From Pseudomonadota bacterium (GTDB taxonomy: Bacteria > Pseudomonadota > Alphaproteobacteria > Rhodospirillales > UBA2165), in the NCBI GenBank assembly GCA_027592155.1, contig JAQCKY010000130.1:1-6629 (forward strand): a stretch of DNA of 6,629 nucleotides. Reading direction: 5' to 3'. This document shows positions 1-5,839 of this stretch, piece after piece. The position numbers were made by a program, and so were the translations under genes. The notes beneath the pieces were generated by a model. That model saw only the letters and a program-made list of their open reading frames with translations. It did no database searches and was not told the origin of the DNA. Within the stretch, counting starts at the first letter, position 1. Each line of letters opens with the position of its first letter.

Positions 1-111
1 CTGATCAAGACGCTGCGGTCGTCCTACAAATTCCTTGCCTATAATCAGATCCGCCAGGGTTATGATGTGAATCCGGAATTGATCGGCGACGACCGCCCGG
101 ACTTGCTCTAG
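1..111 (+). CDS. 3' end of an unidentified gene (partial)
   Basis: Frame 1 is open from the left edge to a TAG at 109-111 and gives 36 residues ending in NPELIGDDRPDLL. The residues are varied and the reading is uninterrupted, so this is probably the C-terminus of a real protein whose start lies outside the window. I do not recognise the family. The gene runs in the same direction as the Rieske oxygenase gene and ends 76 bases before its preferred start, so the two could share a transcript. No hairpin followed by a T-run is visible in the gap. Confidence 0.6.
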   Translation: MIKTLRSSYKFLAYNQIRQGYDVNPELIGDDRPDLL

Positions 112-174
112 GCGTTCTATGCCAAGGAGGAGCGTTGGCTACAGGCGGGGGGTTAAAACGGCGGCGCAAACTAG

Positions 175-180
175 AAGGGG
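175..180 (+). promoter_or_regulatory. ribosome binding site choosing the Rieske gene start
   Basis: AAGGGG at 175-180 lies 7 bases before the third of three consecutive in-frame ATG codons (182, 185, 188). This spacing favours ATG 188. ATG 182 would be only 1 base from the site. A farther upstream in-frame ATG at 119 has no Shine-Dalgarno sequence in front of it. Confidence 0.55.
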
Positions 181-187
181 CATGATG

Positions 188-1255
188 ATGGGAGACCAAA
201 ATAACGGTCGAGGCGAAGCGGTCCCGACTTTTCCGCTCAATGCCTGGTATGCCGCGGCCTGGAGCCAAGAAGTCGGAAGGCGCCAGCCCTTGGCACGAAC
301 GGTCTGTAACAAGTCGATGGTGTTTTGGCGAAAGTCGGACGGCTCAATCGCCGCCCTCGAGGATGCCTGTTGGCACCGGCTGCTTCCGCTTTCCATGGGC
401 CAACTCGACGGCGATGATATTGTCTGCCATTACCACGGCCTCACCTTTGACGGCACCGGCCGGTGTGTGCGGATACCCTCGCAAGACAAGCTTATAAAGT
501 CGGCTTGCGTTCGGTCCTATCCTGTTGTCGACCGGTACCGGTTCGTCTGGGTTTGGCCCGGCGATCCCGATTTAGCCGATCCCGCGCTCATCCCGGATAT
601 GCATTGGAACGACGATCCTGAATGGGAAGGCGACGGCCAAACCATGTTCGCAAAATGCGATTACCGGCTATTCGTCGATAATCTCATGGATCTCACCCAC
701 GAATCTTTTGTCCATGCGACGAGCATTGGAAACGAGCATGTGGCCGAGGCGCCGATGGACACCACGCAAGACGGACGTACCGTCACTTCGACCCGATGGA
801 CGTTGAATATCGATGCGCCGCCGTTTTGGCGCGCCCAACTGGGGAGGCCGGGTAATGTCGATCGCTGGCAAATCATCCGGTTCGAGGCTCCCTGTACCAT
901 AGTGCTCGATGTCGGGGTCGCAATGACGGGAACCGGCGCGTTTGAGGGTGACCGATCCGACGGCGTCAACGGCCGTGTGTTGAATACCATCACGCCCGAG
1001 ACGGATGGGACCTGCATGTATTTCTGGTCCTTGGTCCGCAATTACCGGCTTCGCGATCAATCGCTGACGACCCAGCTACGCGACGCCAACGCCAATATCT
1101 TCGTCGAAGATCAGGTTGTGGTTGAAGCTCAACAGAAAACGATCGACGAGAATCCCGATCTTGTGCTGCGCAGCCTTAATATCGATGCCGGCTCGGTTTG
1201 GGCGCGCCGTATTATAGAGGAGATGATCGCCGCTGAGGAAAAAACAGCCTCCTAA
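188..1255 (+). CDS. Rieske non-heme iron oxygenase, vanillate O-demethylase (VanA)-like
   Basis: Terminal oxygenase component of a Rieske-type aromatic monooxygenase/O-demethylase. The family inserts oxygen or demethylates aryl ethers using electrons from a reductase. With ATG 188 as start the protein has 355 residues, normal for VanA-like enzymes. The Rieske [2Fe-2S] ligands are visible as C61-W-H63 and C80-H-Y-H83, sixteen residues apart. The segment YPVVDRYRFVWVWPGDP (111-127) is typical of the family. The mononuclear iron site is DNLMDLTHESFVH (164-176): H171 and H176 are ligands, N165 is at the place of the bridging residue known from dicamba monooxygenase, and D308 (EDQVVVEAQQ) is the probable third ligand. 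TPETDGTCMYFW (269-280) matches the VanA C-terminal domain. The start could also be ATG 182 or 185; the extension to 119 would add an atypical basic leader. The stop codon overlaps that of the convergent flavin enzyme gene. Substrate is unknown: vanillate is one option only. Confidence 0.92.
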   Translation: MGDQNNGRGEAVPTFPLNAWYAAAWSQEVGRRQPLARTVCNKSMVFWRKSDGSIAALEDACWHRLLPLSMGQLDGDDIVCHYHGLTFDGTGRCVRIPSQDKLIKSACVRSYPVVDRYRFVWVWPGDPDLADPALIPDMHWNDDPEWEGDGQTMFAKCDYRLFVDNLMDLTHESFVHATSIGNEHVAEAPMDTTQDGRTVTSTRWTLNIDAPPFWRAQLGRPGNVDRWQIIRFEAPCTIVLDVGVAMTGTGAFEGDRSDGVNGRVLNTITPETDGTCMYFWSLVRNYRLRDQSLTTQLRDANANIFVEDQVVVEAQQKTIDENPDLVLRSLNIDAGSVWARRIIEEMIAAEEKTAS

Positions 1256-2460
1256 ATCATCGCGTCCGGCGGCAAATCCACGTCCAGCATTGTGCCGCCG
1301 TAAAGATTGGCGACATGGTCGAACTCGAAAATCGCGTGGGTCGCGAGCGCGTTGGCATCGCGGGAGAAGCGTTGGATCGGAGAGTCCAGGTAATTGCCGC
1401 GCGACCCGGCGGCCTGTGTCAGTTCATCGACGATCTCGCGGCATTTTCGCGCCAGGTGAGAGACCACCATCCGCATTTCGGACCGTTCTTCGCGGGAAAA
1501 GGTCTCGCCCCGGCAAAGGCGTTGCCAGATAAAATCCATCTTGCCCTCAAACAAGCCGATTGCCGATTGCAGTTCCATATCGATGCGGGCGAGGCGGACA
1601 CGCTGGGTCATCAGACCTTGCTGGCTGGCGCCGGAATAGGCGCCGACCTTGGTTTTGAGAATATCGCTGACCAGTTCGAACATCGCTTCTGCGGCACCGA
1701 TCAACGGCCCCACCGTGCCGAACGCCATATAGGTCAGCACCGGCACGCGGTAGAGCGGCCCCTTATTAATCTCCAGCCCCGGCCCGGTATGGTCGCGCAA
1801 TCTTTGCACGGAAAGCGCGCGGTGTTCGGGAACAAAGACGTTGTCCAGGGTGGCATCGCGGCTCCCCGTCGCGCGCATCGCCGCAACATGCCAGGTATCG
1901 AGCACTTCAAAGTCTCCGGCGGGCAGATAGAAGCGGTAGAGCTCCGAGGAGCCGTCAGCCTCCTTGACCGGAACCGGTACGGCCATCCAGTCGCAGTGCA
2001 GAATGCCGGTGTTGTACCCCCAGCGCCCCGTAAGGCGATATCCGCCTTCGACGCGCACGGCCTCGCCGCCGGGCACAACCTGACCGGCGGCCATGGTATA
2101 GCCCCGCGCACCGAACGATTCGTCCTGGGCTTTGCGGTTATAATGGCCGAACTGATAGCTGTGATAGATCAGGAACCCCATGCACCAAGCCGTCGACGTG
2201 CAGCCCCGGCCCAGAATCCGGAATATCTGCGGAATGATGGGGAACGGCACCTCCATGCCGCCATAGGACTCAGGCACTGCCGCGTGGAACGCCCTAATGC
2301 GTTTTAATTCGTCAATCGTCTCCTCGGGAATCCGCCCTGCTTCTTCCGCTGCCCGTCCCCGCGCCCGTAAATCCGGCACCATCGCCTGCAAATCCTCGAG
2401 CAGCTTTTCGCCCTGTGCGAGGTTTTTCGACGGCTCATGAATTGGCGTGGAATCCGGCAT
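1252..2460 (-). CDS. acyl-CoA dehydrogenase-fold flavin monooxygenase (group D, HsaA/HpaB-C2/DszC-like)
   Basis: The 402-residue protein has the acyl-CoA dehydrogenase fold: N-terminal helices (10-120), beta domain with the conserved RATGSRD (196-202), and a C-terminal helical bundle. Several features fit the reduced-flavin monooxygenases of this fold rather than true dehydrogenases: STAWCMGFLIYH (89-100), GRWGYNTGILHCDW (145-158, the G-x-W-x3-S/T-G-x2-H motif), and RDANALATH (367-375), whose H375 is placed like the catalytic His of DszC and p-hydroxyphenylacetate hydroxylase C2. No acyl-CoA catalytic Glu is apparent at the usual C-terminal place. Such enzymes hydroxylate phenols or oxidise heteroatoms with FMNH2 or FADH2 supplied by a separate reductase, which is absent here. 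I chose ATG 2460, preceded by a weak GGGAA; a TTG at 2493 would add 11 residues. The gene lies 80 bases after the transporter gene, in the same direction, and is likely the operon's last gene. An acyl-CoA dehydrogenase role is the main alternative. Confidence 0.85.
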   Translation of the reverse strand: MPDSTPIHEPSKNLAQGEKLLEDLQAMVPDLRARGRAAEEAGRIPEETIDELKRIRAFHAAVPESYGGMEVPFPIIPQIFRILGRGCTSTAWCMGFLIYHSYQFGHYNRKAQDESFGARGYTMAAGQVVPGGEAVRVEGGYRLTGRWGYNTGILHCDWMAVPVPVKEADGSSELYRFYLPAGDFEVLDTWHVAAMRATGSRDATLDNVFVPEHRALSVQRLRDHTGPGLEINKGPLYRVPVLTYMAFGTVGPLIGAAEAMFELVSDILKTKVGAYSGASQQGLMTQRVRLARIDMELQSAIGLFEGKMDFIWQRLCRGETFSREERSEMRMVVSHLARKCREIVDELTQAAGSRGNYLDSPIQRFSRDANALATHAIFEFDHVANLYGGTMLDVDLPPDAMI

Positions 2461-2475
2461 GATTTGTTCCCAATT

Positions 2476-2493
2476 GGTGCAACGTAGGTGCAA
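2476..2493. repeat. short direct repeat GGTGCAA x2
   Basis: GGTGCAA occurs at 2476-2482 and again at 2487-2493, 11 bases apart start to start, which is about one helical turn. It lies just upstream of the flavin monooxygenase start, in the 80-base gap after the transporter gene. It could be a protein-binding site or chance. A nearby interrupted palindrome GCGAG-GT-CTCGC is at 2500-2511; its two-base loop makes it unlikely to be a terminator hairpin. Confidence 0.3.
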
Positions 2494-2540
2494 AGCTTAG
2501 CGAGGTCTCGCGGCAGAGGAAATGCCATGAACCGGACCCA

Positions 2541-4100
2541 CTACGGTTTTTTCCGGATGAAAAGCGCCGGAATAACCGCCAATAGCGTAACGACGGCCAG
2601 CAGGAGAAACCCTTCTCGGAATGCCAGCATCTCGGCCTGCCGAACGATGGCATTACCGATGTACAAATGTGAGAGCGGTTCTTGAAAATGTTCGGGCAAT
2701 CCCAGGTTGGACCAAAAGACCTGCAACTGATCGATCAGCTCCATCGTCGCCGAGCGCCCGTCATGTTGGGTACTGGTGAGGTCGGCCCGGTAGCCTGCGG
2801 TTTGGTTCTCCACATAGATGGCCGCGAGATTGACGCCGAACGCACCGCCGAGGGAGCGGGTGAAATTCATCGTCCCGGAGCCTTGGCCGACGAGTGCCGG
2901 TGGCAGGACGTTAAGCCCGGCGGCCGATAGGGGCGGGAATATCATCGCAAGCCCGATGCGGCTGATGATCATCCAGATGGCGAACTCCCAAAAGCTCGTA
3001 TCGGTATGAGCGCCGACCATCAAATAGGATGACAAAGCCGCGATCAGCAGGCCGAGCACGACCAGCCGGTGTTCATTACCAAAATCCGTCAATTTGCCGA
3101 CGAGCGGGAAGACGATCGCCATGGCAAGGCCGGCAGGGAATTGGAGCAACCCGGACCGGGTCGGTGTATAGCCCTGAATGAGCTGGACGAATAACGGCAC
3201 CAGATAGATCGATCCGAATATTGCGGCGCCATACACAAAGGAGACGATGTTGGCGGCAAAAAACCGCAGTCCGGCAAAGAGCCTGACGTTGAGCAAGGGC
3301 TGCGGCGTTGCGAGTTCCCAGTACACAAACCCTAAAAAGCCGACGATGGCGGCGGCCAAAAGAAACAGAATATGGTTGGAAAGCCAGCCATCCGCCGATC
3401 CGTTTGTCAGCGCCACAAGCAGGGTGACGACGAACAGGGTCAGCAATCCAAAACCCGGCCAATCGAAAGTCGGCACCGTCATAGTGGGGTCGCGGGGCTT
3501 TAGGAAAACGGTGGCAAGCAAAACCGCCACGATACTGACAGGGATGGGCAGGAAAAAGATTGAGCGCCAACCGAGGGTGTCCACGGTGACGCCGCCGACA
3601 TAGGGGCCAATGGCAGGCGCCAAGATGACCACCAGGCCGTAAATCCCCATCGCCTTTCCCCGCTCGTGAGGCGGATAGATTTGGAACATGGTCATCATCG
3701 CCAATGGCTGCGTGATGCCGCCTGCCGCACCTTGCATGACCCGGCCGAAAACCAGTTGCTCAAAAGTCTCCGCACCGCCGCTCACCAGCGAGCCGGCGAT
3801 GAAAAACAGCATGGCGGCGATATAGGTGTTTTTGGGCCCGATCCGGCGAACCGACCAATCGGCCATCAGCATGGCGCAGGTCGTCGATGCCAGGAACCCG
3901 GTCGATACCCATTGAGCTTTGTCCTGACCGATTCCGAACGCGCCCATGACGTCGGGCACGGCGACATTCATGATCGTCGCGGTCAGAATCGTGGCGACCG
4001 ATCCAATCGACACCGTGGCCGTGATCAGCCGCCGTTCAAAGGCGGGGATTTCATGGGCTGGCCGGATGGTGCCGGCGGTATCAGCGGTCGGGGATGACAA
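2541..4100 (-). CDS. MFS drug/solute exporter, DHA2 (EmrB/QacA) family, 14 TM
   Basis: Inner-membrane proton antiporter subunit of a probable EmrAB-type pump. At 519 residues it has the usual EmrB length, and hydrophobic segments run from about residue 25 to 515 with the extra central pair of 14-helix DHA2 proteins. Visible signatures: the loop 2-3 region DWSVRRIGPK (81-90), the antiporter motif C LAPAIGPYVGG (160-170), GWRSIFFLPIP (177-187), and GQGSGTMNFTRSLGGAFG (405-422), all typical of EmrB/QacA. A polar stretch around 431-475 is the probable large periplasmic loop before the last helix. The start is TTG at 4100, inside the last 20 bases of the membrane fusion protein gene; AGAGG lies 6 bases before it, and the next in-frame ATG (residue 44) is inside TM1. 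The overlap suggests translational coupling. Substrate cannot be read from sequence; toxic aromatics or drugs are the likely class from context. Confidence 0.93.
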   Translation of the reverse strand: MSSPTADTAGTIRPAHEIPAFERRLITATVSIGSVATILTATIMNVAVPDVMGAFGIGQDKAQWVSTGFLASTTCAMLMADWSVRRIGPKNTYIAAMLFFIAGSLVSGGAETFEQLVFGRVMQGAAGGITQPLAMMTMFQIYPPHERGKAMGIYGLVVILAPAIGPYVGGVTVDTLGWRSIFFLPIPVSIVAVLLATVFLKPRDPTMTVPTFDWPGFGLLTLFVVTLLVALTNGSADGWLSNHILFLLAAAIVGFLGFVYWELATPQPLLNVRLFAGLRFFAANIVSFVYGAAIFGSIYLVPLFVQLIQGYTPTRSGLLQFPAGLAMAIVFPLVGKLTDFGNEHRLVVLGLLIAALSSYLMVGAHTDTSFWEFAIWMIISRIGLAMIFPPLSAAGLNVLPPALVGQGSGTMNFTRSLGGAFGVNLAAIYVENQTAGYRADLTSTQHDGRSATMELIDQLQVFWSNLGLPEHFQEPLSHLYIGNAIVRQAEMLAFREGFLLLAVVTLLAVIPALFIRKKP

Positions 4101-5169
4101 TCTCGACCTCTACCATCATTCCCGGTTTCAGCGGCCGCTCCGCCACCTGTTCGATGCTGATCTTGACCGGCACCCGCTGTGAAATTTTTGTGAAATTGCC
4201 GCTGGGATTGGGGCTGGGCAGCAGGGCAAACAGGCTCGTAGCGGAATCGCCGATGCGGAGAACGCGACCGGCAAAGGGTTTGTCGGGGTAGGCATCCACG
4301 GAAATATTGACCGTTGCGCCGAGTTCAACATGACGCAGATCCGTTTCCCGCACGTTGGTTTCAACCCAGATCGAGTTGGGGTTGTGGATCAAGGCGAGGC
4401 GCTGACCAGGGCGCACAAATTCTCCGTTATCGACAAAGACCTTATCGACGACGCCTTCGATCGGGCTGATCACATCACGGTCTTTGACGTTGAGCCGCTG
4501 CTGATCGATCTGTGCGGTGAGGGTCCGGCTCCTGGCTTCGATCTGGGCGCGCTGTTTTTTGAGGACGGTGACGCTACCCCGTTCCGCGCTGATCTCCAGC
4601 AGCTTTGCTTTGTTGGCTTGCAGTTCGGCGACGGCCGTAATTTGCCGGTTCTGAGCATTGAGAAATTCGGTCTCGGCTTTCTCCAGGCCTTGCGTCGATA
4701 CGACGTTACGCCGGGCAAGCGGTCGCATCCGGTTCAACTCGGACCGCATCAGTTTGACTTGAGACTCGGCGGTGGCGAGGGCCGCGGCACTCGCCTCGAC
4801 CCAATGGGTTTGCACGGTAAATCGTTGCCGGATCTGGTTTTCCGCCAGACTGATCTGGGCATCAATGGTTTCCCGCTCCGCCTCCAGTTCTTCCAGCCGG
4901 GATTCAAGCTCCGCGAGTTTCAGCTCCGCGTCACGGCTGTCGATTTTCGCGATTAAGTTGCCTTTGCGGATATTGTCGCCTTGGGATACCGGAACCTCGG
5001 TAACCCAACCGTCGACCCGACTGCTGATCGCAACAATATCGGCCGTGATCCGTGCATCATTTTCGAACACATGGTTCGAGCGATGCTGCAGCCATTGGGC
5101 GCCCCAAATACCGCCGCCGACTAGAATCAGCACGATTATGACCAGCCGGATGAGCTTTTTGGCGTTCAT
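4081..5169 (-). CDS. membrane fusion (periplasmic adaptor) protein, HlyD/EmrA family
   Basis: Adaptor that would link the MFS exporter to an outer-membrane channel. The 362-residue protein has a short cytoplasmic start, one membrane anchor (about 8-27), and a first half of a lipoyl-like domain (39-78, with ITADIVAISSRVDGWVTEV). A long alpha-helical coiled-coil hairpin follows (about 80-228, rich in Glu, Gln, Ala and Leu heptads), then the second lipoyl half (about 231-265, ISPIEGVVDKVFVDNGEFV) and a beta-barrel region. LLPSPNPSGNFTKISQRVPV (316-335) is a clear EmrA-type signature. Its ATG overlaps the regulator's TGA as ATGA (5169-5166), with a weak AAAAAGG upstream, so translation is probably coupled to the regulator. 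Its own 3' end overlaps the transporter gene by 20 bases. No TolC-type outer-membrane gene is in the window, so a channel encoded elsewhere is implied. Confidence 0.94.
   Translation of the reverse strand: MNAKKLIRLVIIVLILVGGGIWGAQWLQHRSNHVFENDARITADIVAISSRVDGWVTEVPVSQGDNIRKGNLIAKIDSRDAELKLAELESRLEELEAERETIDAQISLAENQIRQRFTVQTHWVEASAAALATAESQVKLMRSELNRMRPLARRNVVSTQGLEKAETEFLNAQNRQITAVAELQANKAKLLEISAERGSVTVLKKQRAQIEARSRTLTAQIDQQRLNVKDRDVISPIEGVVDKVFVDNGEFVRPGQRLALIHNPNSIWVETNVRETDLRHVELGATVNISVDAYPDKPFAGRVLRIGDSATSLFALLPSPNPSGNFTKISQRVPVKISIEQVAERPLKPGMMVEVEIVIPDR
4106..4111 (-). promoter_or_regulatory. ribosome binding site for the TTG start of the MFS gene
   Basis: On the minus strand AGAGGT (4111 to 4106) precedes the TTG at 4100-4098; six bases separate the GG from the TTG. 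It lies inside the coding sequence of the membrane fusion protein gene. Because no ATG is available before TM1, this site decides the start. Confidence 0.6.
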
Positions 5170-5642
5170 CGCTTTTGGGCCTTTTTAACGGCCTCGGTGC
5201 CAAAGTCCTCGGCGTTAGACTTAATCAGATCGAAAACGTCCAAACTCATCGTAATTTGCTTTGCGCTGAGATTGCTCAACAGAGCGCCTCGCACGTCCTC
5301 GAGGATCTTTCGGATTTGGAGGACTTGCTTTTTGCCGGCATCGGTCAAATGAACGGCCTTTGCGCGGCGATCGGCACTCGATATTTTCCGCTCAATCAAG
5401 CGACTTTTTTCAAGGGAATCCAGTAAATGAACGAGGCTGGGGCCTTCGATGCCGATCGCAAAGGCGAGATTTTTTTGAACGATTTCCCCTCCCGCCTGAC
5501 TGACGAAATAGAGGGTGCGCCAGGTCGCCTGGGATAACCCGAGCGGCCGCAATTGATCGTCGACAACCCGCCGCCATCGATGCGCCAAATCGACGAGCCC
5601 CAGCTCAAATGCCATTAAATCAGGTTGTTGTGCAGCACCCAT
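5166..5642 (-). CDS. MarR/SlyA-family transcriptional regulator
   Basis: Winged helix-turn-helix dimeric regulator of 158 residues, normal for the family. N-terminal dimerisation helix (about 10-32), then LGLSQATWRTLYFVSQAGG (34-52), the recognition region around EGPSLVHLLDSLEKSRLIER (66-85), and the wing with the family signature DRRAKAVHLTDAGK (91-104). The C-terminal helices complete the dimer interface. There is no cysteine at all, so an OhrR-type thiol peroxide switch is excluded and ligand binding is the likely mode of induction. It is the first gene of a regulator-adaptor-exporter set, and a TTAG-N4-CTAA palindrome lies 32 bases before its start, so autorepression is likely. The ATG at 5642 has only a weak G-rich sequence upstream; ATG at residue 10 is a less likely start because it lacks any Shine-Dalgarno sequence. 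Confidence 0.93.
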   Translation of the reverse strand: MGAAQQPDLMAFELGLVDLAHRWRRVVDDQLRPLGLSQATWRTLYFVSQAGGEIVQKNLAFAIGIEGPSLVHLLDSLEKSRLIERKISSADRRAKAVHLTDAGKKQVLQIRKILEDVRGALLSNLSAKQITMSLDVFDLIKSNAEDFGTEAVKKAQKR

Positions 5643-5673
5643 TCGCCCGCCCGTCTGGGAGTAAGGATTCGAT

Positions 5674-5691
5674 TAATTAGAATTCTAACTA
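5674..5691. promoter_or_regulatory. MarR/SlyA-type operator palindrome
   Basis: TTAGAATTCTAA at 5677-5688 is a perfect 12-base palindrome. Adding the flanks gives an 18-base palindrome (5674-5691) with one mismatched pair (5676/5689). It fits the TTAG-N4-CTAA form known for SlyA/MarR-family operators and sits 32 bases before the MarR gene. It overlaps the predicted -10 element, so bound repressor would block RNA polymerase. Confidence 0.7.
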
Positions 5692-5715
5692 TATGAAATC
5701 TAGATAATATGTCGA
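5688..5715 (-). promoter_or_regulatory. predicted sigma-70-type promoter of the marR-efflux operon
   Basis: On the minus strand TCGACA (5715-5710, 5 of 6 to the -35 consensus) is followed after 16 bases by TATAGT (5693-5688, 5 of 6 to the -10 consensus). Transcription would start near 5681, giving a leader of about 40 bases before the MarR ATG. The region is clearly more AT-rich than its surroundings. Confidence 0.55.
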
Positions 5716-5839
5716 GTGGTGTATTACCAGTCGTTTTTTTCAAACCGTCTGTGGTATTCCTGGGGGATTTTGTCGGTGGACCGGGCCAAAAGATAACCCT
5801 CGGTATCCGTTCCGTCGGATTGGCTTCTTAAACGGATTG

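Larger units (their letters stand above)
5643..5839. other. intergenic region upstream of the MarR gene
   Basis: The 197 bases between the exporter stop and the MarR start carry the promoter and operator in their left part. The right part (5730-5839) has no gene with a credible start. A minus-strand open frame continues here from inside the exporter gene to a TAA at 5724-5726, ending in EYHRRFEKNDW; this may be a relic or chance. The run of seven T at 5734-5740 (plus strand) has only a 4-base-pair possible stem before it, so I do not call a terminator. Confidence 0.5.

Noticed and set aside
119..187. N-terminal extension of the Rieske oxygenase from ATG 119
   Set aside because: The added 23 residues are basic and unlike the family, no Shine-Dalgarno precedes ATG 119, and a better site precedes ATG 188.
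1315..2307. Long plus-strand open frame of 330 codons opposite the flavin monooxygenase gene
   Set aside because: It is fully antisense to a gene with clear family motifs, shows no recognisable domain, and its His/Arg/Gly-rich composition is typical of a shadow frame in GC-rich DNA.
1252..2460. Annotation as a plain acyl-CoA dehydrogenase of fatty acid oxidation
   Set aside because: The S/T-G-x2-H and RD-x6-H motifs fit reduced-flavin monooxygenases and no catalytic Glu is apparent, though the dehydrogenase reading is not fully excluded.
2461..2493. TTG start at 2493 for the flavin monooxygenase
   Set aside because: ATG 2460 is a stronger start codon, has a GGGAA sequence at suitable distance and gives a normal N-terminus; the extension adds 11 residues without support.
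4330..4956. Plus-strand open frame of 208 codons opposite the membrane fusion protein gene
   Set aside because: It mirrors the coiled-coil region of a well-supported gene, has no domain signature and no credible ribosome site.
5731..5745. Intrinsic terminator at the T-run after 5733
   Set aside because: Only a 4-base-pair stem can be drawn before the T-run, and the T-run is on the plus strand while neighbouring genes are on the minus strand.
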